Source: Rhabditoides inermis
Taxonomy: Eukaryota; Nematoda; Chromadorea; Rhabditida; Rhabditidae
Length of the DNA: 64,000 nt
Direction: 5' to 3'
NCBI GenBank assembly: GCA_963966185.1
Contig: CAWZYM010000151.1
Span: 877,501 to 941,500, forward strand
The notes beneath the pieces were generated by a model. That model had not been told where the DNA came from. It did not search any database and saw nothing but the letters and a program-made list of their open reading frames with translations. The position numbers were made by a program, and so were the translations under genes. Numbering within the stretch: the first letter of the stretch is position 1; every line of letters starts with the position of its first letter. Positions 12,112-46,002 of the stretch are shown here, piece after piece.

Positions 12112-15100
12112 TCTCTCTCCCTCTCTCTCTCACCATCGGGCGCACTCGGCATCACCTCTTCGATAGTCGCCGCAGAGAGGGCGGACGCGAGACGAGCACG
12201 CTAAAACTATCAAAACCATTCCTTCAATGGCTCCGCCCACCTTGGCCCCGCCCACTCCGTCTCCGATCCTCCTCGCCAGTCTCGCCCCACACTCGCGCTC
12301 CACGAATGAGAGAAGGAGAAGAGCGTCCGGACACGCGCGCTTCAAGGCGTGTTTTTGTTTTGTTCACTTGTTTGTTGTTTACTCGTTTGTTCACTTGTTG
12401 GTTTGTTTACTTGTTTGTTTGTTTACTTGTTGGTTTGTTTACTTGTTTGTTTGTTTACTTGTTTGTTTTGTTTTCTTATTTGTTTGTTACTTTGTTTGTT
12501 TGTTTACTTGTTTCTTTTGTTGTTTACTTTACCTCTCCTCCCATGGCTCGAACAGCATCGTTGCGCATTGAAGGAATGAAGAAGAGGAGGCAGTAGTAGA
12601 CGAGGTTGACAAGCGAGAGCTGCAATAAGTGTGTTTTTTTTGGGATTTTTTTTTTTGGTTTTTTTTCATTTCTCGCTCTTTGCAACAAGAATTAGAAAAG
12701 TTTCGGATTTTCAGTCTTTACCTCAATTTTGAAACGTATTGAATCGTATAAAAACAAATGTTAAATATTATAATAAAATCATTCTAAAACCTTACCATCA
12801 TCAGAATCCAGAACCATCCGTGCAGAAACAGAAATAGTTTCTCGTTGATCATATTCAACATCAACACGCATTGCAGAGTGTACGGGTTCACCGCGCCCAT
12901 ACTTCGAACCTGATTATCGATCGATTATCGATTGATCATGAGACCACCCACGCTGAAGTCACAGAGGATAACAGTGGGGAAGACGTGTGCAGAAGGAGAC
13001 TCGCCGAGGGTCGTCTGGTAAGTTAAACACGTTTAAAACATATTTTTTCTTTGGTGTGTATACGTAGGGATGTCAAGGGGTATTTTCAAGTGTCACGGAT
13101 ATGTGCTTACTGTAAATCAAAATGAAGTAAATTATATGTAGTTTTGAAAAAGTATCATTTGAATTAGTTGTTTTTTTTCATTTCCGCGTTACGCGCATCG
13201 AAAGCGCGCGGTTTGAGGGCGCGCGCGGCACACAACTTCACAGAGAAAGGCTAAGCCACGCCCCTTTTTGACGTCATTTTCATGGGATCAAATCAATTTT
13301 TGTCAAAAATAATAGGTTATGACACGGTCCAGCGCCAAACGGAAGGTACTACTAGTTACAACTTTTTACGGCGCGTCGAATGGTGTATTCCGTTTGGCGC
13401 TGGAAGATGCCGCATATTTGTGCCATCTAAGCTCCGCCCACTTGACATCCCTATGTATACGTTTCTCCACTTCTTTATAGCAAGTCAGTGGAGAGAGCGG
13501 TAATACATACGTGCGTTACTTTGCAAGCTTTTCAAATATCTTCCACACTATAAAAACATAAAACTGGTCTATAACGCAAGATTCACCTACTGTGTGTTTG
13601 TCTAATTGCAATATTGCACATTGCCGTGACCGACAGTAGCTTCGACTTCCAGCTCCATCATCTTCTATCAGTACCTGATATGCCCAGTTCCACCAGTGCC
13701 CTCCCAGGAAGTGGTTGAGTGCGTAGAAGTTGGCACACGCATTCAACAGGTACAGACACTTCACACCCAGGTACGAGAGAGAGGCACGCGAGCCAGAGAA
13801 CAGAGACGACTGCAACAACTGATACCCTTTTTTGGTTTGCGGCTTTGTCGCTATGCAGATGTGAAATTACCATTTCGCTAAACGTATCATATTAAAGTTT
13901 GAGCTGAAACGTATTTGAAACGCATTTAAACCATTTCTTATCTCACCGATGTCTTCAGCTCGCTCAGCGTCTCCCGAATTCGACCAGACAGAGAGGCGAT
14001 CTAGAAGGTAAGAAATATGTGCAAAATGTTTTCTTCAGCTAAACTTGTATAAATACTTATTGTGCCTTATATATCTCAAGTTTTTTTTTCGATCCATTGT
14101 AATTCTCAAATTGATTGTACAAAAGCTCTACTCTAATAACCAGCGGTTGTAACGTACATATTTGAAGAGAGGGGATGAGATGTTGGTACATCCCTTGTGC
14201 CAATGCGTTAAGTAAGACCAAACGTAAAAACTATATTTTTTTATCGTTTTTTTTCGTTTTCGACATCTTACACAGTTATTACATGAAACGTTGTAACACA
14301 CACAAAGGACAAAGGAATTGAAAACTAATAAATACATTCGCCTTCATCTAATAAGAACCGTCTGTGAAGGGTGGTATTACCCACCATCTTATTTGCTTCA
14401 AAGGCTTCGAATCAAAGCTGCCAAAGTGATGTCATAACCAACTTACTCTTTCCCGTTTCTGGTTTTGTTTACTGTTGGTCCACCCACCTCCCTGTCCCTC
14501 TCCTCGCCCCACAACGCGCGCATCTTCCCCGCCTCCGAGATAAACAGCTCCGGGTTGATCACTAAGAGTACGGTAATGGATAGTGGATACTGGGTACTGT
14601 AGTATGCTGTAGTGCAACATCATTGTATCACTGAATACTGTAGGATACTGTAGTTTACCGGTATTCCTGTGAACGATGTTCCATAGCCAGTTGGGAAGGG
14701 AGAAGGCGACTGCCTGGAGGGCCAGAACGATAGGCACCCAGCTAGAAGATAGTAATCGGATTATCCGTGAAAAACTAAGAGAGCAAACATGAAGTAAATA
14801 CGTTTCAAGGAAGCGGGAAAATATGTTGTTTCACGCTCGCTTTAATGCGGGAATGTAAAGACCCATCATCAACATAATGACATTCGGCAGTAACACATAC
14901 TTTGTCCGTTAAATTATAATTCTACGCATAGAATCTCACTCGTTCTAAAAATCAGCTCGCGATTTGTATGGTCGAAAGGAAAAAAAGTGTTTTGGCTGCC
15001 GTACTCTGCACCTGATGAATCGATAGTGATAGTAGATCTTGTCAGTCTTTCTTCACTGACTACAGATTGCGGGTGGCGCGCGGTTGAGCTGCGGGTGGGG

Positions 15101-16683
15101 TGCAGGTGGGGCGCCCGTCAACTAGTCGTCGGCCAACCGCATCCCACCCGCGCTTCACCCGCACGCTGTAGTCATTGTTATACTGTGTTCTCGTCAAAAT
15201 GATATTACAATATACTGACCGATAGTAGCTGACTCCGTCGGTGTCCCTCATGTGTGCCTTGGGTATGTCGTCGTGCAGTGGAATGTGGTAGGAGGAGGCG
15301 ATGAAGCACAGGTCCTCCGCGTATTGCTCCCACGCCTCTGCAAAGATGTTAGGATGGAAAAAGGAAGACACATATTGGTTCCATTGGTATTGGTTCTCTG
15401 AGTGTTGCTCCCACGCTTCTATGATGTATGATTATACTATTATACAAGAGAATACAATAAAAAGACATGATAAAAATAATAGGTTTTCAGCGTATTGCTC
15501 CTCTACAAGGAAGAATATTTGTAAGTGTAAGAGGGCAGAAGGTATAATAGACATGATGAAGTAATAGATGAAGTCGTATTTCTTCCAGCATTCAAGAACT
15601 AGACAACTAGGAACAAATGATCTTTTCAGTCTCTGTAAAGCATTACGTTTCACTGGAAATGGATTTTCTTGCAATCAGTTCAATATCTCGCTTCTTTCTC
15701 GTTCTGAATATTGTATTAAAACAAACGGGACAAATATAGTCTGACGTTGAAACTGACATTCCACAACTCCGTCGGTTCAGACGCCTGCTCACATTACGTC
15801 TGTGTAGCTATACCTATGTAGTCTAAGTAGGAATAGTGATTGTGACGCACGTTCTCTCCCCACCGGTGAACTCTGCGTCTAACATTGTAAGTGACTATTT
15901 TTGCCGATTCTAATTCTACCAGGATATAACAAGTACATACAAACATGAAACATGCCATTTTCCTTGCAATCTCAGCCGACTCCGACAGGACATCTACAAT
16001 CAAAGAGAATCGAGCTCTCTCACCCGCGAACTCCGCCGGCGTCCAGCACTGTATGGGGCTTCCGAAGTACTGCTTGGCTGATATTGCGAGGGCTGCGCAC
16101 GCGAGAACAAGGGAGGTGAGGTAGTAGTGCAGGTGGTCCAGCCAGTCCGCCACCTGCAATCAAATTTTTATACTCTGCTCCAGAGAGATAGTCTTCGTTC
16201 TACCTTCCTTGCAGTTCAAAATACGGTGGCATAATGCCATAATCGTCTGCCTCTCTTGTTTTGCGCGCTATTGCCTGACTCTCCGTCTTTCTCTGATCTA
16301 CCCCATCGCGCGCAACTTATTGCAAGCATGGAACTATATGAGTATTTGTTTTACTGTGAAGAGCTTTTAAAGAGTCTTGTTACGTGTCATGTTTCGCTAT
16401 ACGTTTCACTCGTGTCACTTATTCTAGCGGACTGTCAGTGTTGTCAATTGCATGCCACTGTTAAGACATAAATCTACAAAAAGTCGATGAAATCTGAATA
16501 AATGCGACAAAACCCGAGAGCAATCACGAACGCGCTTTCTATGGTATTCGATTGCTAAATACGACCTGGTAAGTGATAAGTCTGGGCTAATTCGAATCTC
16601 ACATGTTTCAGAAACATTTCTCTCACCTTCTGCACCTTGACCACATTGGTGATGTAGTCTCCGAGAAACGGAATGCCCAGCAT
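12007..16683 (-). CDS. Innexin (invertebrate gap-junction channel), 373 aa, complete
   Basis: Thirteen exons in order: 16627-16683, 16024-16153, 15220-15337, 14659-14741, 14488-14561, 13947-14000, 13675-13809, 12952-13014, 12796-12909, 12533-12619, 12241-12339, 12134-12200 and 12007-12047 (TAA). They sum to 1122 nt in frame. The four-TM innexin plan is clear: start [13 protein letters not shown]1 then [19 protein letters not shown]; the pre-TM2 motif [14 protein letters not shown] (usually YYQW); TM3 with [12 protein letters not shown]; second-loop cysteines in VILCDFS and TLQCVLM; then [14 protein letters not shown] leading into TM4. The two extracellular-loop cysteine pairs are present. The C-tail is short and ends MKRRLQD. 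Exon 11 uses a TTGAAG acceptor. Introns carry two MITEs and a TTGTTTAC-rich tract. The call is firm; orthology to a particular inx/unc gene is not. Confidence 0.93.
12355..12532. repeat. TTTGTTTACTTG-type array in innexin intron
   Basis: Nearly the whole 193-bp intron between innexin exons 10 and 11 is a degenerate repeat of TTTGTTTACTTG, with about seven copies of TGTTTAC. The same word recurs in other introns (7640-7738, 52365-52405, 54480-54540, 60600-60645). Confidence 0.8.
13065..13453. mobile_element. hAT-type MITE, 389 bp, with 8-bp TSD
   Basis: Terminal repeats TAGGGATGTCAAG (13065-13077) and CTTGACATCCCTA (13441-13453) are exact reverse complements. The flanks are TGTATACG on both sides (13057-13064 and 13454-13461), an 8-bp target duplication. 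Inside, CCAGCGCCAAACGGAA near 13330 and its reverse complement near 13390 form a second, nested inverted repeat. No transposase is encoded. It sits in the innexin intron between exons 7 and 8. Confidence 0.85.
15057..15174. mobile_element. Short foldback element (about 118 bp)
   Basis: TGACTACAG..TTGCGGGTG at the left end pairs with CACCCGCACGCTGTAGTCA at the right end (nine perfect terminal bases, then an imperfect stem). The inside is GC-rich with further inverted words such as GCGGGTGGGGTGC and GCATCCCACCCGC. It resembles a small MITE in an innexin intron. No clear target duplication is visible. Confidence 0.55.
16251..16340 (+). repeat. Dispersed 90-bp repeat, copy 1
   Basis: This copy in an innexin intron matches 26176-26269 in reverse orientation over nearly its whole length. 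Shared blocks are CTCTTGTTTTGCGCGCTATTG, then TGACTCTCCGTCT, then GCGCGCA and TTATTGCAAGCAT. Weaker relatives lie near 4060-4150, 21400-21530 and 63875-63940. The TTGCGCGC and GCGCGCAA ends of the core are inverted, suggesting a small non-autonomous element. Confidence 0.65.
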
Positions 16684-17046
16684 CGCGCGTCAACTGCAAA
16701 ACAAACTAAAACTACGATTCTATTAGGATTTACTTTTCACTTTCAGCTCCCTCTCGATACAGTCAACCAGTCAAGCCAGAGTCAAGAATCAAGCTACTAT
16801 ATTAGAACAAAGAGTGATTTATAGATTTAGAAGAAGTGCAGAAACGTATGGGAAAACATATGTCAAATAATGTAAATATTACCAGTATTCTGAATTCCAC
16901 TCACCGACACCGACAGTACTCGCGAGTTGGGTATCCGGCAATCAGGCGACTGCGGAGATCGAATGCAATCTGCGCGCATGATTATGTTTTGATTGCTAAT
17001 GTGATCTTTCCTCTTTACTCTTCTCTCTTCTCCTCTTTTTCTCTTC

Positions 17047-17092
<46 letters not shown>

Positions 17093-17229
17093 CATCTCAC
17101 TGAAAGCAACTCTGAAGACGCACAAACAGTATTTATCTGATTGAACACGCAAAAAAGTGATGGTACAAGCAATAGAGAGTGGAAGCATGCTATAACGTCA
17201 TTATTAAATAATTTTTTTGGTGAAATAAT
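16684..17229. other. Gelsolin-innexin interval with a possible non-coding exon
   Basis: At 16905-16969 on the minus strand a 65-nt segment is bounded by CGCAG and GTGAGT. Joined to the innexin exon it hits a stop before the ATG, so it would be 5' UTR or an alternative gelsolin 3' end. The remainder is a (CT)n tract (about 17050-17090) and AT-rich DNA. Confidence 0.35.
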
Positions 17230-38804
<21,575 letters not shown>

Positions 38805-38805
38805 A

Positions 38806-39972
38806 CTGAACTTTTAGAATTAATATGTTTCTGTTATATTCAAATGTGATCAAATATTTGAGGTTTCATCGAATGATTTATTCTTCTTCAAAAGGATCAT
38901 TCGAAATCGCGAACATGGTCGTGACGCGTGCAACACAAAATGACTCATAAGAAGAACCTTTATGCGTTGGTTTAAAATGTTTAAAATCGGAGTGGCTTAG
39001 TAGTTAGTAGCAGGAAAAAGTCTAATCAAATCGCTTTGCTGAACGCTTGTGGCAGACAGAGAGTGGTGAGCAGTGACACAAACAAAGTGATCACTCGCGG
39101 CAGATATAAATGTCTTCGAGGCAAGAGATGTTCCAGAACTATTTTACAGCGAAACTTTAAAAAATAATTTTTAGATTTGTTAGTTGCGATCGATTACAAA
39201 TTGTGAAGAAAGAGAGCTCGCATACGTATTTGGCAGTTGAAACGTATACATACTCCCAAATGCCACTATCAACAACTTTCGCACTTTTCAATCAAGGTTC
39301 GAGTAATCTATTCCTTCGCGTTTGTCCTTTTAGTGTTTGATCTATTTCTGATATTGAAAATCTAACAAGAAACAAGAAACCGAAAAAAGTATGACACGTG
39401 AAACATATTCAGAACTATTAAAACGATTACTCTATAACATTGCAAAAACTCAAAGAGAAAGCTTGCAGAAATTCACGCAAACAACTCTTCGGTTGAAGAC
39501 TGGGTCTGGTTATCAATCCATAACCTAGGGATATCGAGGGAAGTAGAAGAGAGGCGCAAGAAACGGAAGGAATGAGTGTAAATAGACTCGAAAACCACTA
39601 CCGCCTTGCAATATACTATCAGATGGCGAGATCATTTATAGACGATTAAAGTTTTAATGATCAAAACATCTGTGGTTGATCGTCGATATTGATTACTCCA
39701 AGCTACATAGGTGATCTGATCAATGAGAAAAATGAGGGATATTTTTTTCACTCATTCGAAACTCTCTCTCATTTTGTGGTGTAATTGATAAAGGAGGGTG
39801 AGATAGGAGAAATGTTATGGGATTGGTTTTCGTCAGATCCATGCATTGGTTTTCGAAATCTGCTCAAACATGATAAACAGATTCATCGAATCCATGACGT
39901 GTACACATGTGCAACTCATCATTTCCATCATTCGTGCCAGAGCTCTCTCTCTCTCTCACTCTCTCTCTCTCC

Positions 39973-40022
<50 letters not shown>

Positions 40023-40167
40023 ATCTACTCTCGTTAAGTGTAATAATATCCACACTTGCGGGCACTTTTCATATTTCCTGTCGCAATTGGCCAATCTCCG
40101 GTTGACATCCAAATCGAATTTGTCTATCACAGCAATTTTAAAAAATGATTGAGAGGGAGAGAGAGTT

Positions 40168-40208
<41 letters not shown>

Positions 40209-40716
40209 AGCTTTTCTGAACTCATGGCAAATCTCAGCAAATCCGCTTTCGCAACTCCACTTTCGTATTCTGGCGCCGTTTAGCACTCTCTCCTCCTTCA
40301 CTCTCTTTCCATTTCCTGTTCTGCCATTCATGGGTGAAAGGGTCTCTGCTGCTCTCGCTGTCTCACACTCTCTTCTCTACGTGCACTCTTTCGCCCGCTT
40401 CTCTCTCCCTTTGTTCCCTCGCGCTCTCTCCTTTCATGCTGTCTCTCGCCACTTCCCTCCCTTCTTCAGTAGTCGCGGAGATCTCTCTCCCCCTCTCTCT
40501 TTCCTTCGCACCCCTCGTCCTATATTATCATTATCTCATATTACCATTCATTTCCGAAAGAGACGCTCCGATGTCGTCTGGGAATATTGGAGATGTCTTC
40601 AATGTTTTTGCTATGTGTTGTGTGTGCGCTCATTTCCGATAACAAGTGATACTTGTAATCACCCTCAGAGTGCACGGCATTGGAATGAGATGGCTATGTC
40701 ATAAAAGGAGAGAGAG

Positions 40717-40747
<31 letters not shown>

Positions 40748-41683
40748 GAGAGCCGTTCGCTCGGCTGCGCTTTTCCGCATTCCTCTTCTCGTTTCCAATT
40801 GAATACTTCTGAATCCACTTCTAAGCGCGAATTCTGAAGTACTGCGCTGCATTTCACATTCATTCCACCGTTTTTTTTTTCATTTTATAGCGTCATGTGG
40901 AATGGAAAGTGATTTTCACGACGTTTGTGTCTAATCCTTAGCAACTCCGACGTTTCACACATTTGTAAATAGTAGTTTCGCGGGTCGGTTTCCCACTAAA
41001 TGCTTTAGCGTTGACGTTTCTCCTCGTCCTCAGTCTTCTCTCTTACAGGGGTTGGATTGGATTTGGATTAGCATCCTTCTATCCCCTCCCCCTCTGTGAC
41101 ACGCGACACCGCGAAAGTGCGCAGACGGAAAAGTGGCGAGAGAGCGCGGCATTGTGAGAGGTACAGACGAGGAAGGGCGGGTGAGAGTGGAGGAGGGTGG
41201 AAATGTTATCCGAGAACTCGGGGTGTTAGAATGGAATAGACGATGGCGAGGCGAGAGTGCGACTATATTGATTGTCGATTTAACACCTGCCTATTACCTG
41301 AGAGAGCGGTCCGCTGCCGTATTTGCCCTATGAATGGCAAATGCGCACGCGCTTTGTCCCATTTGACTCTTTCACCCATCTGGCTGTATTGTTTACATAA
41401 TATTCTTCTTTCACTAATGTAAATATGATGTATTTCAGTGGATGCGATTCGTGATCCAATCACCCTATCTATAGAAGTGTGCTCTTCTCTGGGACACTGC
41501 CGAGAAACTCACTTATTGGCCGCGCATTTGGGTTGGAGAGTGCGCCCTTCCACTCCACCACTTCAGAAAGCAGGCACGGAAGGTTAGTAGACGTTAAGAC
41601 ATTATCACAATTTTGTTAGCGTTATTGGTTTCAAGAGTATTTTGTAATGTGTCTTTTTTTATATAAATATAGTCATTCCAGAA
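38806..41683. other. Divergent intergenic region upstream of gelsolin
   Basis: Between the gelsolin start (minus) and the small membrane gene (plus). It holds CT and GA tracts (39942-40019, 40156-40207, 40711-40753), one motif copy at 39239 and otherwise no exon-like segment. Both promoters are expected here. Confidence 0.5.
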
Positions 41684-43489
41684 ATGGGCGCCGTCGTATC
41701 GTCACTCGGCTTCAATCAACCGTTTTTATTGGCGCTACTCGGGTGAGTTACTTACTATGTATACGTTCACTTTATTTATCAATATTCATAATTGGGTCGA
41801 GTCGGTCGATCGTTTACATTACAATAGCAAGTTGTCTTGCTATATGTAGTACCGGTCGTGATTATTTCGAATACACTGTACAAGACGCCATCAGATTCGT
41901 AGCGGCTTTCACGATTTTGCAACCACATTCCATATTCGTAGCGGTCACTCACTGCGCTTCTCACTCACTCACTCATTCACTCACTCTTTCGTGCTCACTC
42001 GAGCATTCTGGGTCCTAGAATTGGCCGGAATGGGAAGAGGGGGTGAATGGGTGGTCGCAGCTCATTTGCGAAGGAAGAGAGAGAGAGAGAGAGAGAGAGA
42101 GCCGCCAAAGGCCGTCCAAAACAAGGGGGTGATATTTGTCAACAAGTGTGTCTCAGCTGACAGCTGATTTTGTATCAGCTGTTATGTGTTATGCCACTCA
42201 ATGGTGCACAGTGCAAAATGAAAAAAGTAACCGGATGGTCACAATTTCTTCGACACAGATGATTTAAATGGCATTCGAAACTCACTGTTTATTACCGTTT
42301 CAAGGGTTTTTCGAATGCAGTTACGGATGAGAGGCTTCTTGAATAGATGAAAATTACGGAACCGTGTATATCACTCTTACAAAATCAGAGTGTTTTGTTT
42401 CAGTATAATCATCATGCTGTCGGCGACTGTCGCTCTGGTCAGCGGCGATCCACCCGACGAGTACTTCGACTACGCGGTGGTCAGTATCTTATTTATCTGT
42501 TTTAATTAGCGCTAAGTCTTTTCGAAAAGTGACCGATTCCTTTTTAAGGCGTTATGAAGAGCCAATAGATCGACAGCTGTTTGAGGGACTAAGTACTTTT
42601 AGATATTATGTTGTCACTAACTTCCCTGTTTTCTTGTATGATCAACCCGTGTATTGCTCGTTCGGCAAATATACGTGCCTCCCCATATTACTCGAGATCC
42701 TCTTGATAGTTCCGCTCACATACATGCGTTCTCTCTCTCAACCCTCTGTACCCTCTCCAATCACCACACTCTCTCACAACCTCTCTCTGCGTCTCTGCCC
42801 CTTCTTCCGGTGGGTACACAGTACACACACTTGAATCACTACTTGTTGCCGTGTGTTGACCCGCGCGCTGTCACCAGCTCACCCCCGCTTCTCTGCGGGG
42901 GTGAGCTGTTTACCGCAATTTGCATAATGAGTTGGGTACACGGGGTTGTGTCATAAATATTGGAAAATAGAAATTATACGATTTTAACACCACATATTAA
43001 AAGTACAACAAAGTCCTCTTCATTTCTCCAGGAGGAAGATTTGTGTGCAAGCACGTTGTACACGTTGGGCAAACAATTTATGATATCTGTATCATTTTTT
43101 GATGACTAGGACATTGATCAAGGATTCTTTTCGTGTTTTTCAAATTGCGCTGCTTGCGCGCGACGGGTAAAAATCGCCATTGCGCACGAAAAATCGCCAT
43201 TGCGCACGAATGGTGCGGGCCGATTTGAACTGGAGAATTGGCTGGAACTTTAGATGTAAGTATGTATGAGTAGGAATACAGAAATATATAATACAAAAAA
43301 ACAGAGCGGTAAAGAGGCGCAAAGACTGATCGAAAACAAACTGAGAAAGAAAGAAAACAAAGTAATCAAATAATGTTTCAGCCGCAGATCCGAGTGGCGG
43401 CTCCAGCCAACTCCTCCTTTGCTGCCGCAACTGCGAGGAGACAAGCGGTCTTCGCAGCCACTTCCGCAAAAGACCGGAAGATCGTCTAA
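41684..43489 (+). CDS. Orphan small single-pass membrane protein, 80 aa
   Basis: Three exons, 41684-41742, 42404-42479 and 43382-43489 (TAA), total 243 nt in frame. The ATG lies 2 nt after the acceptor TTCCAG|AA, fitting trans-splicing. After MGAVVSSLGFNQ comes a hydrophobic helix FLLALLGIIIMLSATVALV, then an acidic turn DPPDEYFDYAV, and a tail rich in Ala, Ser and Arg ending SAKDRKIV. This suggests a type III or signal-anchor membrane microprotein. All splice sites are good and phases agree, but the family is not one I recognise. Confidence 0.6.
42876..42907. other. Perfect 13-bp hairpin
   Basis: AGCTCACCCCCGC and GCGGGGGTGAGCT flank a TTCTCT loop, giving a perfect GC-rich stem. It lies in the intron of the 80-aa protein gene. 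It may be a foldback remnant or an RNA structure. Confidence 0.7.
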
Positions 43490-44023
43490 TATTGTAAGAC
43501 GGTGAAGTTTCTCTCGATCATCGTAATCTGGTTCGAAGGAAAGACCCTTCTGTAATATTGTATGTATTCATTTTACTCTCGCAACTTCTTATGGGTGTCT
43601 TCTTAGCAGTACATGTACACTTCGATCGTTTTCACATTGTGTATACGTTGTTTGTTCGTTGATATGTATGCAGTTCCCATGATTGTAAACTCTCTCACTC
43701 AATATCGACAAGTTTCCGCTGAACCAATATCGCGGCAAAACACACGTACTCTAGCCTAGCCCCCCGGGGTTCTATATTGGCTCTATATTTCGTAACACGT
43801 GATTGCTTCACCTTTTTTCTGCAGCGTCCACGGTTTACTTGGTCACGTTATCAATGAGAGTAATGCATACGTGTTTGTTTGTTTTCTGTTGTTATGTTAA
43901 TGAGTCGTAATTCATGTTTTACATGTTTTCTCTCTCGGCGGTCCCGTATCGGTACAACCGAAAGCTCCCTCTAATCACTGTCTCTGTATAGTTTAGGAGG
44001 GGCGGGGGGTCAGAGCTCCGCCG

Positions 44024-44068
<45 letters not shown>

Positions 44069-44203
44069 TCAACACTGTGTGCCGACGCACCCCCGACTCT
44101 CATTCTGTCACAACTGATTCGCGCACCCACGCCTCTCCTTATTGATTGATCAGATCTGATTGGATCGATTATCGATTGATTATCGATTGTGGTTTAATAC
44201 CAG
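43490..44203. other. Filamin upstream region
   Basis: No exon seen. A (GA)n run (44026-44064) and ATCGATTGATT words directly before the filamin acceptor are the only structure. Confidence 0.5.
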
Positions 44204-44211
44204 ATGCGGTA

Positions 44212-45951
44212 ATGGAGGAGGAGCGACCGCAGTGGATACGTATCCAGTTGGATACATTCACGAACTGGATCAATGAACAGGTGAATGGTTGTTTGTTTAT
44301 TTGTTGTTGTTTGTGTGTTTATTTTATTGGTTATTCACAAATGATCAGTGGGTTTATGTGTTTCAAAATTCTCATAGTTATTTCTAGTTGTTTTCCAGCG
44401 CTGCACTTTCAATAGAAAACTGCGACACGCGCCGCGCACTTTTCGTTTATGGCACTGCTTTTGTTGTTGCTGACGCGAAAATGCACATAAACGTGTCGGA
44501 GAGATTTCACTACTGATCTGGTATTGATTACCTGATCTACCGGGTGGTATCGATTAGCTGCCAGCCACAGTGCTGCCACTCACACGGACACATCAACAAA
44601 CAAACAGTGGGGGAGATGCAAACACTAGATCACTGGAGGGCGGATATAGGGAGATAGAGAGAGGAGAGTGGACAGGGAGTGATCAGAGGGGAGAATGCGG
44701 ATATCAAAGGAGAAATCTTATTGAGGTTTCAGCAACTTCCTATAATGGACATCAGATACCGTTGATTTAATGAGCGTTAACAATACGTTTGCAAAAATGA
44801 CAAAAAGCAATTATGAATCGATGTAACAGAAAATATTACGTTTCAGCCACACTTTTAAACGATGTCGAACTTTATTAAGACAATATTTTTTTGGTTAGCA
44901 TTAGCAAAAAACCTTACTTAGCAAACAAAGTATTCAATGCAGATCTCGCATCTTTTCCTACGGGTAGAGCAAGAAGCGAACAACAACAAAATCAAAATCT
45001 ACAGTCTGTATTATCCATGTGTGATCCGTTTCAGCTGTCGCCTGTGTCCCTCCGGGTGTCTGACCTGATCCCCGACCTGGCTGACGGGGTGCTGCTCATA
45101 CACATTGTGGAGGCACTCCAGGACAGGAGATGCAGGGGCAAAGTGAGTGGGAGAATGTTACTCTTGTTTATTATACCTTATGTAGGAGTTACTATTGGTA
45201 CAACTGGATCCTTTTTACTTCTCAGGTTTTGTGATTAAGTTAAATTTTGCTTACGTTTCACAGTACTAATGAATTCCCAGTTGTTATTGGAATTTTAATG
45301 CCACCTCAATCATTGACTTAAAAAATAATTTTCAACTAATATCGTATCTGTATTTCATCCTAGTTCTACACAACTAATGAACTCAATAATACAAGTTGCA
45401 TTAGCACAGGTTATTAGATCAGTAATGTTTATAAGTATTCCCAACCGTCCCTGAAGACTATTGTTCCAGTTTTGCTCTTGCTTCACTCACATTTGCCGCA
45501 TTTGCGTTGAAACGTACGTGAAACACCTCACAGTCAGCATACGTCTCTTGAGTATAAGGCAATCGTACTTTTTAAACGCTTCACTCCTGCTCAGGTGTAT
45601 GTGGACTCTCCGACCGAGATCCAGCAGTTGATGAACGTGCAGATGGCACTCGACGCCATAAGGGAAGACGGAGTGAAGACAGTCAACATCGGTGGGTCTT
45701 GAATATCCAAATTCCAAATGTGACGCAACAGAAATGGCACATTGATGAAAACTGTCTCACATAAGACGGCAAGGTGAATACAGTCAACATAGGTGAGTTG
45801 CGCATTTTCTATCGAAATATGAGGTGCCTGTATTTTTGTTATGTACTTTTGAATACGTTACAGATTTTAACATTTCTTTAGTCATGTTAGAGGATGTTCC
45901 ATGTACATGTTGTCGCTAATAGTCACGAACTCAAGTGAGAGGGAGAGGGAT

Positions 45952-46002
<51 letters not shown>

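Noticed and set aside
44781..45034. Extra filamin exon before 45035
   Set aside because: The open frame from 44891 runs into exon 2, but phase 0 joining of 44280 to 45035 restores the CH domain exactly.
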